Shown: positions 48,752-58,882 of the stretch, in pieces
Numbering within the stretch: the first letter of the stretch is position 1
Layout: each line of letters starts with the position of its first letter
Assembly: GCF_000612545.2 (NCBI RefSeq)
Contig: NZ_CP097800.1
Span: 1,302,001 to 1,366,000 of the forward strand
Length of the DNA stretch: 64,000 nucleotides
Source of the DNA: Streptomyces sp. PCS3-D2
GTDB taxonomy: Bacteria; Actinomycetota; Actinomycetes; Streptomycetales; Streptomycetaceae
Direction of reading: 5' to 3'
The notes under the pieces: model-generated
Told to the model about the DNA's origin: nothing
The model's database searches: none
What the model saw: the letters and a program-made list of their open reading frames with translations, nothing else
Made by a program: the position numbers and the translations under genes

Positions 48752-50170
48752 TCAGGAGGCCTGGCGCAGGTGGCGCCAGACCGCCTTGGCGGCGTTGTGG
48801 CCGGACATGCCGTGGACGCCCGGGCCCGGCGGGGTCGCCGAGGAGCAGATGAAGACCGCCGGGTGGGCGGTGGTGTAGGGGGAGAGGCTGAGCCGGGGGC
48901 GCAGCAGGAGCTGCAGGCCCGATGCGGCCCCGCAGGCGATGTCGCCGCCGACGTAGTTGGGGTTGCGGGCGGCGAGCTGAGGCGGTCCGGCCGTGGCGCG
49001 GGCCAGGACCCGGTCGCGGAAGCCCGGGGCGAAGCGCTCCAGTTGGCGCTCGACGGCATCGGTGAGGTCGCCGTCCCAGCCCGCGGGGACGTGGCCGTAC
49101 GCCCAGAAGACGTGCTTGCCCTCGGGGGCCCGGCCGGGGTCGGCCAGGCTGGGCTGGGCAGTGATCAGGAACGGCGTGCGGGGGGCCCGGCCGGCCGAGG
49201 CGAGCTGCAGGGCGGCGTCGATGTCGCGTGTGCGCGGGCCGATCTGGACGGTGCCGGCGCGGCGCGGCTCCTCCGCCGTCCACGGAACCGGTCCGTCCAG
49301 CGCGTAGTCGATCTTGAATACGGAGGCGCCGTACCGGTAGCCGTCGTAGGCGCGGCCCAATCGGGCGATCCGGGCCAACGCCGTGGGCGAGGTGTCAAAG
49401 ACGTAGGCGCGGGCGGGCGGGAGGTCGTCGAGCCGCTTGACCTCGAAGTCCGTGTGGATCGCTCCACCGAGGTCGCGCAGGTAGGAGGCCAGGGCGTCGG
49501 AGATCGACTGGGAGCCGCCGCGGGCCATGGGCCAGCCGCCCGCGTGGGCGGCGAGGGCGAAGACCAGGCCGACGCCACCGGTCCCGATCCCGCCGAGCGG
49601 TGCGATGACGTGGGCCACGAGCCCCGCGAACAGCGCCCGCGCCCGTTCGTCCCGGAAGCGGCGCAGCAGCCAGGTGGAGGGCGGCAGGCCGGCCAGCCCG
49701 AAGCGGGCGAGGGTCACCGGGTCACGGGGCAGTGCGGTGTCCGGCAGGGACATGAAGTCCCGGGCCAGGGTGTCCCATCGGCCGAGGAAGGGTCCGACCA
49801 GGCGCCGGTAGGCGCCCGCGTCGCGCGGCCCGAAGGACGCCGCCGTCTCCGCGACGGAGCGCGCGAGGACGGCGGCCGTCCCGTCGTCGAAGGGGTGCGC
49901 CATCGGAAGCGGGGCGTGCAGCCATTCCAGTCCGTACCGCTTCAACGGCATCGTGGCGAAGACCGGCGAACCGGCGCCCAGCGGGTGCACCGCCGCGCAG
50001 GGGTCGTGCCGGAAGCCGGGCAGGGTGAGCTCCTCGGTCCGGGCTCCCCCGCCGACCGTGGCGGCGGCCTCGAAGACGGCCACCGAGAAGCCGCGCCGGG
50101 CCAGTTCGACGGCGGCCGTCAGCCCGTTGGGGCCCGCCCCCACCACGACCACATCGAAAATCGACGGCAC
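48752..50170 (-). CDS. Phytoene-desaturase-like FAD oxidoreductase
   Basis: A 472-residue flavoprotein of the amine-oxidase/phytoene-dehydrogenase superfamily. The N-terminal dinucleotide fold [21 protein letters not shown] is followed by [14 protein letters not shown]; the C-terminal FAD contact is [20 protein letters not shown]. The internal [23 protein letters not shown] is also typical of the CrtI-like branch. The reaction is unknown; no phytoene synthase or other carotenoid gene is nearby, so carotenoid formation is not supported. The GTG at 50170 has AAGGAG seven bases upstream. It lies 37 bp upstream of the macro-domain gene on the same strand. Confidence 0.9.
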   Translation of the reverse strand: MPSIFDVVVVGAGPNGLTAAVELARRGFSVAVFEAAATVGGGARTEELTLPGFRHDPCAAVHPLGAGSPVFATMPLKRYGLEWLHAPLPMAHPFDDGTAAVLARSVAETAASFGPRDAGAYRRLVGPFLGRWDTLARDFMSLPDTALPRDPVTLARFGLAGLPPSTWLLRRFRDERARALFAGLVAHVIAPLGGIGTGGVGLVFALAAHAGGWPMARGGSQSISDALASYLRDLGGAIHTDFEVKRLDDLPPARAYVFDTSPTALARIARLGRAYDGYRYGASVFKIDYALDGPVPWTAEEPRRAGTVQIGPRTRDIDAALQLASAGRAPRTPFLITAQPSLADPGRAPEGKHVFWAYGHVPAGWDGDLTDAVERQLERFAPGFRDRVLARATAGPPQLAARNPNYVGGDIACGAASGLQLLLRPRLSLSPYTTAHPAVFICSSATPPGPGVHGMSGHNAAKAVWRHLRQAS

Positions 50171-50244
50171 TTGCGACTCCTTCGTTTCCGGCGGCGGCGC
50201 CTGCACCCCCAGGATATGGCGACGTACGGGCGGTCCCGGACCCC

Positions 50245-51069
50245 CTACGCGCCCCGGAGCAGATCGCGGACGCGCACGGCGGTCGCCTCGTCCCGTCCGA
50301 CAGCGAACGGCAGGGCATTGTCGCGGTCCACCCGGAAGGGGACCCCCTCGACGGTGCTCTGTGCTCCGCCGGACTCGGCGACCAACAGCAGCCCGGCCGC
50401 GTGGTCCCAGGCCGAGGGCCACGTGAAGGCGAGGGCGTCCATCTCCCCGCGCGCCACCTTCAGGTACTCCAGGCCTGCCGAACCGCAGGGCCTGGCCGCG
50501 ATCCCGGGCACGTCCAGCCGGGCCAGGGTGCGCTTGTTCTCGTCGCTGGTGTAGAGGGGGTGGGCGGTGGCGACCCGCAGGTCGGCACCGGGCTCGGGCG
50601 AACCGCTGCGTATCCGATGGCCGTTGACGTACGCGCCCTGCCCGTGCACGGCGGTCGCGAGCTCCTCCAGCGCCGGGGCGAAGGTCCAGGAAGCGAGCAT
50701 CTCGCCGCGCAGCGCCAGGGCGACCAGGGTGCAGAAGGCCGGGTCGCCGTTCACGAACTGGCGGGTTCCGTCGACCGGGTCGACGATCCACACCGGGGCG
50801 TCCGCGCGCAGCGCCTCGTACACGGCGGGGTCGGCGTGGACGGCTTCTTCGCCGACCACGACCGAGCCGGGCAGCAGTCGGGTGAGGGAGGCCGTGAGGT
50901 GTTCCTCGGCCTTGCGGTCGGCGACGGTCACCAGGTCGTGCGGGCCGCTCTTCTGGTCGACCTCGTGCTCGGCGAGCTGCCTGAATCTCGGCATGATCTC
51001 GATCGCCGCCGCCTTGCGGACGGCTTCTTCCACATCGGGCAGGCCATGGGCCAGGAACTCATCGATCAT
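50245..51069 (-). CDS. Inositol-monophosphatase-family protein
   Basis: A 274-residue Mg-dependent phosphatase of the IMPase/SuhB/CysQ superfamily. GEEAVHADP (Mg-binding Glu), [19 protein letters not shown] (Asp-Pro-x-Asp-Gly-Thr catalytic loop) and [21 protein letters not shown] (C-terminal metal Asp) are all present. Possible substrates include inositol phosphate, histidinol phosphate or 3'-phosphoadenosine phosphate; sequence alone does not decide. A GGAGG lies just before the ATG at 51069, closer than ideal. It follows the pyrimidine operon but is separated from it by 130 bp. Confidence 0.9.
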   Translation of the reverse strand: MIDEFLAHGLPDVEEAVRKAAAIEIMPRFRQLAEHEVDQKSGPHDLVTVADRKAEEHLTASLTRLLPGSVVVGEEAVHADPAVYEALRADAPVWIVDPVDGTRQFVNGDPAFCTLVALALRGEMLASWTFAPALEELATAVHGQGAYVNGHRIRSGSPEPGADLRVATAHPLYTSDENKRTLARLDVPGIAARPCGSAGLEYLKVARGEMDALAFTWPSAWDHAAGLLLVAESGGAQSTVEGVPFRVDRDNALPFAVGRDEATAVRVRDLLRGA

Positions 51070-51198
51070 GCCTCCAGCAAAGCACGCCCGGCCGACGAAC
51101 CGCACCGCCGCCGTCGGACAGGAGTCGGACACCGGGTGGCCTCCGGGTGAACCCGCCGGCCGGCCCGGGCCTCGGCGGCCGGGCCGGCGGGGGCGGGG

Positions 51199-52200
51199 TC
51201 AAGCGTTCAGGGCGGGGATGATCTGCGCGCCATACGCGTCGATCGTGGACTCCTTCGCGTCGTGCATGTCGTAGACCGCGAACTGGTCGACGCCCAGGTC
51301 GCGCAGCGCCCGCAGCTTCTCGATGTGCGCCTCGGCCGGGCCCAGCAGGCAGAACCGGTCGACGATCTCGTCGGGGACGAAGTCCGTGGACGGGTTCCCG
51401 GCGCGGCCGTGGTGGCTGTAGTCGTAGCCCTGGCGGGCTTTGACGTAGTCGGTGAGCTCGTCGGGGACCATGCCGGAGTGCTCGCCGTAGCGGGAGACGA
51501 GGTCGGCGACGTGGTTGCCGACCATCCCGCCGAACCAGCGGCACTGATCGCGGGCGTGGGCCAGGTCGTCACCGACGTACGCAGGCGCCGCCACACAGAT
51601 CGTGATCGCGGACGGTTCCCGGCCCGCCTCGACCGCGGCCTGCCGCACCGCCTTGATCATCCACTCGGTGAGGTAGGGGTCGGCGAGCTGGAGGATGAAC
51701 CCGTCCGCCTTCTGCCCGGCCAGCGCGAGTGCCTTGGGGCCGTACGCGGCCATCCAGACGGGGAGTCTGCCGTCCTTGATCCACGGGATGCGGACCGGGC
51801 TGCCGTCGACGGACGCCTCGCGGCCCTCGGCGAGGTCACGGATGACGTCCATGGCCTCGCCGAGGCGGGCCAGGGTGTTGGGAGCGCGGCCCGCGACCCG
51901 CATCGCGGAGTCGCCACGGCCGATCCCGCAGACGGTGCGGTTGCCGTACATGTCGTTGAGGGTCGCGAAGGTCGAGGCGGTGACCTCCCAGGTGCGGGTG
52001 CCCGGGTTGGTCACCATCGGGCCGATGTGGAGCTTGGCGGTGTTGGCGAGGATCTGGCTGTAGATGACGAAGGGCTCCTGCCAGAGGACGGCGGAGTCGA
52101 AGGTCCAGCCGTAGCGGAAGCCGTTGCGCTCGGCGCGCTTCATGAGGCTGATGACCTGGGAGGCGGGCGGGTCGGTCTGCAGGACGAGGCCGAAGTCCAT
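51199..52200 (-). CDS. LLM-class F420-dependent oxidoreductase (TIGR03842-like)
   Basis: A 333-residue TIM-barrel oxidoreductase of the luciferase-like (LLM) superfamily, in the actinobacterial subgroup generally labelled F420-dependent. It begins MDFGLVLQTDPPASQVISLM and shows FDSAVLWQEPFVIYSQILANT near 35-55, VCGIGRGDSAMR near 89 and WMAAYGPKALALAGQKADG near 150. It is the last gene of an operon with beta-ureidopropionase, an aminotransferase and dihydropyrimidinase. No dihydropyrimidine dehydrogenase is present, so this enzyme may carry out the first, reductive step on uracil/thymine; that is a hypothesis. AAGGAG precedes the ATG at 52200. Confidence 0.88.
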   Translation of the reverse strand: MDFGLVLQTDPPASQVISLMKRAERNGFRYGWTFDSAVLWQEPFVIYSQILANTAKLHIGPMVTNPGTRTWEVTASTFATLNDMYGNRTVCGIGRGDSAMRVAGRAPNTLARLGEAMDVIRDLAEGREASVDGSPVRIPWIKDGRLPVWMAAYGPKALALAGQKADGFILQLADPYLTEWMIKAVRQAAVEAGREPSAITICVAAPAYVGDDLAHARDQCRWFGGMVGNHVADLVSRYGEHSGMVPDELTDYVKARQGYDYSHHGRAGNPSTDFVPDEIVDRFCLLGPAEAHIEKLRALRDLGVDQFAVYDMHDAKESTIDAYGAQIIPALNA

Positions 52201-52256
52201 GCGGTGCTCCTTGCTGGGGAGTACGGGCCCCGGGGCGTGCGGGCCCCGGCGCCCCC

Positions 52257-53657
52257 TTACAGGTACTGGCAGGTGGAGCGGTGGACGAAGGCACCGTGGC
52301 CGGCCCGGCCGATGTACTCGCGCCGATCGACGACGAGTTCACCGCGCGAGAGGACGGTGTCGACACGGCCGGTGATCCGCCTGCCCTCGTACGCCGAGTA
52401 GTCCACGTTCATGTGGTGCGTCTCGGCGGAGATGACCTGCTCGGCGTGCGGATCGTAGAGCACGATGTCGGCGTCGGAGCCCGGCGCGATGGTGCCCTTC
52501 TGCGGGTAGAGCCCGAACATCCGGGCGGGTGTGGCGCAGGCGATCTCGATCCACCTGCGGCGGCTGATGTGGCCGTCCACCACCGCCTGGTGCAGGAGGT
52601 CCATGCGGTTCTCCACGCCCGGGAGCCCGTTGGGGATCTTCGAGAAGTCGCCCCGCCCCAGTTCCTTCTGGCCGCGGAAGCAGAAGGGGCAGTGGTCGGT
52701 GGAGACGACCTGGAGGTCGTTGGTCCGCAGACCCTGCCACAGGGCGGCCTGGTGTTCCCGGGGCCGCAGCGGGGTGGAGCAGACGTACTTGGCGCCCTGG
52801 AAGTCCGGCTCGGCCAGGTTGTCGGTGGACAGGAACAGGTACTGCGGGCACGTCTCCCCGAAGACCGGGAGCCCCTTGTCCCGGGCGGCGGCCAGCTCCG
52901 CCACCGCTTCCTGCGCCGAGACGTGCACGACGTACAGCGGGGCGCCGGCCACCCGCGCGAGCTGGATGGCGCGGTGGGTGGCCTCGGCCTCCAGGAGCAC
53001 CTTGCGGACCTCGCCGTGGTGGCGCGGATCGGTCTCGCCGCGCGCCAGGGCCTGCTCGATGAGGACATCGATGGCGATGCCGTTCTCCGCGTGCATCATG
53101 ATCAGGCCGCCGTTGGAGGACGCCCGCTGCATCGCGCGCAGGATCTGGCCGTCGTCCGAGTAGAAGACCCCCGGATACGCCATGAACAGTTTGAACGAAC
53201 TCACGCCTTCCTCGACGAGTCCGTCCATTTCCTTGAGCGTGTGCTCGTTGACGTCCGACACGATCATGTGGAAGGCGTAGTCGATCGCGCAGTTCCCGTC
53301 GGCCTTGGCGTACCAGGCGTCCAGGCCGGCCCGCAGGGACTGCCCCTGCGACTGGACCGCGAAGTCGATGATCGTCGTCGTACCGCCCCAGGCCGCGGCC
53401 CGCGTCCCGGTCTCGAAGGTGTCCGATGCGGAGGTCCCGCCGAAGGGCAGCTCCATGTGGGTGTGCGCGTCGACCCCTCCCGGGATGACGTACTTGCCGG
53501 TCGCGTCGATCGTGCGTCCGGCCGTCCAGGCCCCGGCGGCCGCGGAGCCGTGCGCGGCGAGCGCCGCCACGCGGCCGTCCTCGATCAGGACGTCCGCGTG
53601 GAGTTCGTCCGCGGCGGTGACGACCAGGCCACCGCTGATGAGAGTGCGGTTGCTCAT
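52257..53657 (-). CDS. hydA: Dihydropyrimidinase
   Basis: A 466-residue amidohydrolase that opens 5,6-dihydrouracil or dihydrothymine to N-carbamyl-beta-amino acids; hydantoinase activity is possible. The binuclear metal site is visible: His65 and His67 (DAHTHMEL), the carboxylated Lys156 (SSFKLFMAYPG), His in MMHAENG near 190 and in YVVHVSAQE near 247, and Asp in STDHCPFC near 320. Length matches the family. It lies between the class III aminotransferase (12 bp upstream) and the LLM oxidoreductase. GGGGGA precedes the ATG. Confidence 0.95.
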   Translation of the reverse strand: MSNRTLISGGLVVTAADELHADVLIEDGRVAALAAHGSAAAGAWTAGRTIDATGKYVIPGGVDAHTHMELPFGGTSASDTFETGTRAAAWGGTTTIIDFAVQSQGQSLRAGLDAWYAKADGNCAIDYAFHMIVSDVNEHTLKEMDGLVEEGVSSFKLFMAYPGVFYSDDGQILRAMQRASSNGGLIMMHAENGIAIDVLIEQALARGETDPRHHGEVRKVLLEAEATHRAIQLARVAGAPLYVVHVSAQEAVAELAAARDKGLPVFGETCPQYLFLSTDNLAEPDFQGAKYVCSTPLRPREHQAALWQGLRTNDLQVVSTDHCPFCFRGQKELGRGDFSKIPNGLPGVENRMDLLHQAVVDGHISRRRWIEIACATPARMFGLYPQKGTIAPGSDADIVLYDPHAEQVISAETHHMNVDYSAYEGRRITGRVDTVLSRGELVVDRREYIGRAGHGAFVHRSTCQYL

Positions 53658-53669
53658 GCGTGGTTCCCC

Positions 53670-54970
<1,301 letters not shown>

Positions 54971-54974
<4 letters not shown>

Positions 54975-55813
54975 GGCTGTACGAGCCCTCCGTAGGCGTC
55001 GGGGCGACGGTCGCGGTAGAAGGCCCACTGGTCGCGGACCTCCTTGATCTGGTCGAAGTCGAGGTCGCGGACGAGGAGTTCCTCCTCCTTGTCGCTGGCG
55101 ACGTCGCCGACGAACCGGCCGCGCGGGTCAACGAAGTAGCTGGTGCCGTAGAAGTCGTTGTCGCCGTACTCCTCCTGGCCGACCCGGTTGATGGCCGCGA
55201 TGAAGTACTCGTTGGCGACGGCCGCGGCGGGCTGCTCCAGCTGCCACAGGTAGGCGGAGAGGCCACGGTGGGTGGCGGACGGGTTGTAGACCAGTTGGGC
55301 TCCGGCCAGGCCCAGTTGGCGCCAGCCCTCGGGGAAGTGGCGGTCGTAGCAGATGTAGACGCCGATCCGGCCGACGGCGGTGTCGAAGACGGGCCAGCCC
55401 AGGTTGCCCGGGCGGAAGTAGTACTTCTCCCAGAAGCCCTTGACCTGCGGGATGTGGTGCTTGCGGTACTTGCCGAGGTAGCTGCCGTCGGCGTCGATGA
55501 CGGCGGCGGTGTTGTAGTAGAAGCCCTCGCTCTCCAGCTCGAAGACGGGGACGACGATGACCATCCCGGTCTCGCGGGCGAGGTCCTGCATGCGGCGGAC
55601 GGTCGGGCCGTCGGGGACGGCCTCGGCCCAGCGGTAGTGCTCGGGCTCCTGCACCTGGCAGAAGTAGGGGGCGTTGAACACTTCCTGGAAGCCGATGATC
55701 TTCGCGCCTTCGGCGGCGGCCCGACGGGCGTACTCCTCGTGCTTGGCGATCATCGATTCGGTGTCTCCGGTCCAGGTGGCCTGGACCAGCGCGGCGCGGA
55801 CGACTTGGGCCAT
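54971..55813 (-). CDS. Nitrilase-family beta-ureidopropionase
   Basis: A 280-residue carbon-nitrogen hydrolase with the Glu-Lys-Cys triad: Glu44 (GFQEVFNAPY), Lys118 (KYRKHHIPQ) and Cys155 (YICYDRHFPEGW). It should hydrolyse N-carbamyl-beta-alanine to beta-alanine, CO2 and ammonia, the third step after dihydropyrimidinase. The segment NAPYFCQVQEPEHY is typical of beta-ureidopropionases rather than general nitrilases. It is the first gene of the operon. AAGGAG lies eight bases before the ATG at 55813, and an operator/promoter is immediately upstream. Confidence 0.93.
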
Positions 55814-55840
55814 GAGCTGCTCCTTGCGACGGGAACGCCG

Positions 55841-55878
55841 GTTCTACGCACGTAGACGGAGTGCGTAGGGAGTAGAAC
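55841..55878. promoter_or_regulatory. Composite operator of the pyrimidine operon
   Basis: Nested inverted repeats: outer arms GTTCTAC (55841-55847) and GTAGAAC (55872-55878), inner arms CTACGCAC (55844-55851) and GTGCGTAG (55861-55868) around a 9-base spacer. The inner repeat covers the predicted transcription start and the outer one reaches the -10 box, so a bound repressor would block initiation. The regulator gene is not in this window. Confidence 0.65.
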
Positions 55879-55904
55879 GTAGGCCTCGCCACAGCGTGGG
55901 GCAA
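55876..55904 (-). promoter_or_regulatory. Promoter of the pyrimidine operon
   Basis: On the minus strand TTGCCC (55904-55899), 17 bp and TACGTT (55881-55876). Start of transcription is expected near 55869, leaving a 56-base leader to the ATG at 55813. Confidence 0.6.
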
Positions 55905-56252
55905 GACCGCCGTGCACGGTTGGAGTAGTCGATCACGTTACGTCGCGCGGTGGTCGATAGCGGTCAGCAGGCGGGGCTTTGACGACATGAAGCGGGGGGT
56001 GTCCGCAACACGGCCCCGTCCCCGCCTCCGTATCGGCCTCCGTATCGGCCTCCGTCGTGGTGCCCGCCTCTCCACGCTCACCCGTACCGCAAGGGAGACC
56101 GTGGAGCCCACCGCCGCAAGCGCGGTCATCGACGGGCGTTGCGGCCCCTTGGGGTGGCCGCTTACGCTCCTGCCCCTGACCACTCCGCGAGCCGCTGCAC
56201 TCCAGCCGCCCCGCGAAACCCGCAGGTCAGACCGTAGGATCCTGCTGGAGTA
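55905..56252. other. 348-bp intergenic region without a supported gene
   Basis: Lies between the pyrimidine promoter and the stop of the next minus-strand gene. A plus-strand frame starting near 55912 has RIGLRIGLRRG-type repeats (from CGTATCGGCCTC repeated in the DNA at about 56030-56055) and no ribosome site, so I do not call it. No RNA gene or clear terminator was recognised. Confidence 0.5.
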
Positions 56253-57851
56253 CTAGGTGGCGACGATGCCGGCCACCCGCAGGGCGTGCAGGAGGTCGCG
56301 GTGGCGGGCGCCGGAGAGTAAACCGGCCGCCTGGAGCAGACGGGGGGCGAGCCACCGCGGGTCGTACCGGGCCAGGGCGGCGGCCTCCTCCGCGGTGCGG
56401 ACCCGCACGAAGGCTCCGAGCAGGGCGTCGGCCTCCCGGTTCCGGCCGGCCGCGCCGAGCGCGAGGGCCGCGTCCGCGACCTCGGCGGAGGGGCGGGCGA
56501 CGCCCTGGCGCAACAGGGTGTCACGGTCGGCCTCCCGGCCGGCGTCGCCGAGGGCCGCTGCGGCGGCCGCGAGCCGTTCGGGCGGTAGCGAAGCCGCTTC
56601 CCAGAGCAGGGTGGCCCAGTCGGCGGTGAGCCCCGCGCGGGCGAGTTCGGCGGCCAGGGCGGGCAACTGTCCGGCGGGCCAGGCCGCGGCCTGGCAGAGC
56701 AGGGCGTGCGCCTCACCAGTACGCCCCTGCGCGCGCAGGGCGAGCAGTTCGGCGGCGACGGCCCGCGGCCTGCCGGGCGGTGGCGCGGGCTCGGGCGCGG
56801 CCTCCGGTACGGCCGCGGGCTCGGGCTGCGGCTCGGGCCGCGGCTCGGGTGCGGCCTTCGGCGGGCCGAACCGGGCACCGCGCGGGGCGGGACGGGCTTC
56901 CGGGCTGCCCGGCCCACCCGGGGCGTGGGCGTCCGGGTGGCCGGGAGGCGGGGTGAACGCCAGGGGCTCGGAAGCCGCCGTCCCGGCGTACCGGGCACCC
57001 CCGACCCGCCGCGCCCCGCGCAGCCACCGTCCCTCGGCCCGCCCGACGGGCGGCAGCACCGCCGTCGCGCCCTCGTCGGCCCCGCCGGCCCCGTCCTGCG
57101 GCCGGGCTCCCGCCCGTGCAGCGGTCCGGGCGGACGCGGCAGCCCCCGGTTCCGCGGCCTGCGGGCCCGGATCCTCCGGCCCCGCACCCGCTTCGGCCGG
57201 GGACGCCTGCCGGGTGCCCGCCGGGGCGGTGTCCCCGACGGGCCCGGCGGGTACGCCCGCACGGGGCGCAGGCACCGGTCGCGGGTCCGTTCCGGTAGCG
57301 GGCCGGGGCGGACGTGCGGGCCGCTGCTGGGGGACGACCTGCGGCGGGGCGGCCTCCAGGGCGGCCAGGCGGGCCGCCAGGTCCTCGTGGCGGGCCGCGG
57401 CGCGGGCCACGTCGTCCTGGGTCCAGGACAGTTCGCGGGTCAGGGCTTCGGTCTCGGCCCGGTCTGCGGTCCCGCCGAGCCGTGCGGTCAGGGTCCGCAG
57501 GGCGGCCTCCGATTCGGCCCGCTGGGCCGCGGCCGCCGCGAGCAGGGTCCGCAGTTCTTCGCCGCCCCCCGGCAGTCGGTCCCACACGGTGACCGCTGCC
57601 GCCCGCAGCCGCGCGGCGTATACCGTCTCCCGCGCCGCGAGCTCCTTGCCGCCCACCCCCGCCAGGTCCCGCAGCAGCGACTCCACCACGTCCCACGGAG
57701 GTATCGCCACCCCGTCCAGGCAGGCCCGCATGCCCTCCGGATCCCGACGCAGGAACTCCCCGTACCAGCCCGCTCCGGCATCCAGCCTCTGCGTCAACCC
57801 CCGCAAATATCCGGAGAGTTGACTGATCGCAAGTGAAGTCGCGGTCTCCAT
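56253..57851 (-). CDS. Large Ala/Pro-rich protein of unknown function
   Basis: I do not recognise a function for this 532-residue protein. The N-terminal 110 residues are helical and have the only distinctive sequence (YGEFLRRDPEGMRACLDGVA and IPPWDVVESLLRDL), followed by a probable coiled coil (about 110-175: QRAESEAALRTLTARLGG, TEALTRELSWTQDDVARAAAR). A long Pro/Ala/Gly/Glu-rich linker (about 180-370) is surely disordered. The C-terminal 160 residues are short helical repeats resembling TPR/HEAT units. There is no signal peptide or membrane helix. A scaffold or regulatory role is a guess. ATG 57851 is used; a GTG at 57869 is possible. Confidence 0.75.
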   Translation of the reverse strand: METATSLAISQLSGYLRGLTQRLDAGAGWYGEFLRRDPEGMRACLDGVAIPPWDVVESLLRDLAGVGGKELAARETVYAARLRAAAVTVWDRLPGGGEELRTLLAAAAAQRAESEAALRTLTARLGGTADRAETEALTRELSWTQDDVARAAARHEDLAARLAALEAAPPQVVPQQRPARPPRPATGTDPRPVPAPRAGVPAGPVGDTAPAGTRQASPAEAGAGPEDPGPQAAEPGAAASARTAARAGARPQDGAGGADEGATAVLPPVGRAEGRWLRGARRVGGARYAGTAASEPLAFTPPPGHPDAHAPGGPGSPEARPAPRGARFGPPKAAPEPRPEPQPEPAAVPEAAPEPAPPPGRPRAVAAELLALRAQGRTGEAHALLCQAAAWPAGQLPALAAELARAGLTADWATLLWEAASLPPERLAAAAAALGDAGREADRDTLLRQGVARPSAEVADAALALGAAGRNREADALLGAFVRVRTAEEAAALARYDPRWLAPRLLQAAGLLSGARHRDLLHALRVAGIVAT

Positions 57852-57896
57852 GACCGCATTGGACCCCACCCGTGTTACGGGCGGGCTACGGGAGTC

Positions 57897-58277
57897 TCAA
57901 AGCTTGACGGCGATCGCGGTGTGCGGGCGCTTGCCCCGCCGCACCAGAGCGGCGGGCACGTCCACCGCCCAGAACTGCCAGGTGTACTTGCGCGACATCA
58001 GCTTGCGCACCCGGCGCAGGCCGTCGTCGTCGAGCAGCCGGGCCTGCCCCTCGTACACGGGAGTCCCCTCCTCCAGGCGCCCGCGCACGTCGCACGCGGC
58101 GACGGTGACCCGCCCGTCGTTGCGGATGCGCTTGACCTTCCACGAATCGCTGCGCGTCCACACGTACAGCTCACCCCCGTCGGCGACCGCCCACACGGGC
58201 GTGGCCACGGGCGTGCCGTCCTTGCGGAACGTGGTGAGGCTGACGTACCGCGCGCTGCCGAGCTGCTGGAGACCCAT
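57897..58277 (-). CDS. PPOX-class F420-dependent enzyme
   Basis: A 126-residue split beta-barrel protein of the pyridoxamine-oxidase-like fold, in the F420-binding actinobacterial group (TIGR03666-like). The conserved start SARYVSLTTFRKDGTPVATPVW and RSDSWKVKRIRNDGRVTVAAC are typical; the C-terminal KYTWQFW segment is also a family marker. Substrate unknown. The ATG at 58277 begins a compact reading frame. Two F420-type enzymes in the window (this and the LLM protein) fit an F420-rich actinomycete. Confidence 0.88.
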   Translation of the reverse strand: MGLQQLGSARYVSLTTFRKDGTPVATPVWAVADGGELYVWTRSDSWKVKRIRNDGRVTVAACDVRGRLEEGTPVYEGQARLLDDDGLRRVRKLMSRKYTWQFWAVDVPAALVRRGKRPHTAIAVKL

Positions 58278-58457
58278 ACCCGGACCCTAGCGCGGACGGC
58301 CGGCGACCCGGCCCACCGCCGCCGCATCGGCCGGGGCCGGGTGGGGGAAGGGCGGGGTGGGGGCGACACGGCGCGCCCACGTCCCGGGCGCGGCGCGCCC
58401 CGGCGGCGGATGGGCACCTCGCGCCACCTGTCGGGGGCGGGAACGTCAGCTCACCGC

Positions 58458-58634
58458 TCAGCGGCCGTGCGGGCCGCCCGGCTCAGCGGGTCCCGTGCGG
58501 CCGCGCCCGTCCGCGTCGTGCACGGTTCCCGGACGGCCGTCCGGCAGGGCGCACGCCGCCAGCAGCAGGCCTCCCGCGAGGAGGGCGCCGACGGCTGCGC
58601 ATCCGAGTCGCTTGGCTGCGTTCGTTGCTGACAC
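58458..58634 (-). CDS. Small putative lipoprotein
   Basis: A 58-residue product from a GTG: VSATNAAKRLG, a hydrophobic stretch AAVGALLAGGLLL and the lipobox LAAC (cysteine near residue 28), then a polar Gly/Asp/Pro-rich tail. This is the full signature of a short lipoprotein, although the ribosome site is poor. The 180 bases after it and 248 bases before it hold no other gene I can support. Confidence 0.5.
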   Translation of the reverse strand: MSATNAAKRLGCAAVGALLAGGLLLAACALPDGRPGTVHDADGRGRTGPAEPGGPHGR

Positions 58635-58882
58635 GTCCTGACGTCTGCCCCGCCCGCGGCACGTTCCACCGCAGTTTGGGCCGTTCGGCCCCGGCTCCCG
58701 CCCGAACGGCACGATCGCGGTGGCACGGACGCCGCCCGGTGCGACGGCGTCGGCGACGACCGGACCCCGCGCTCCGCCGACGGCACCCGCGCCGCCCGTG
58801 CGGAGCCCGCGATCGCGATCACCGGACGCGGGCCGGGGTCCTCACCGCGGTCCGTCCGTGCTCCGTCCTCCTGGGGCGTCCT

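Noticed and set aside
48163-50170. Carotenoid or ADP-ribosylation cassette from the CrtI-like and macro-domain genes
   Set aside because: Neither phytoene synthase nor an ADP-ribosyltransferase is present; adjacency alone is not evidence.
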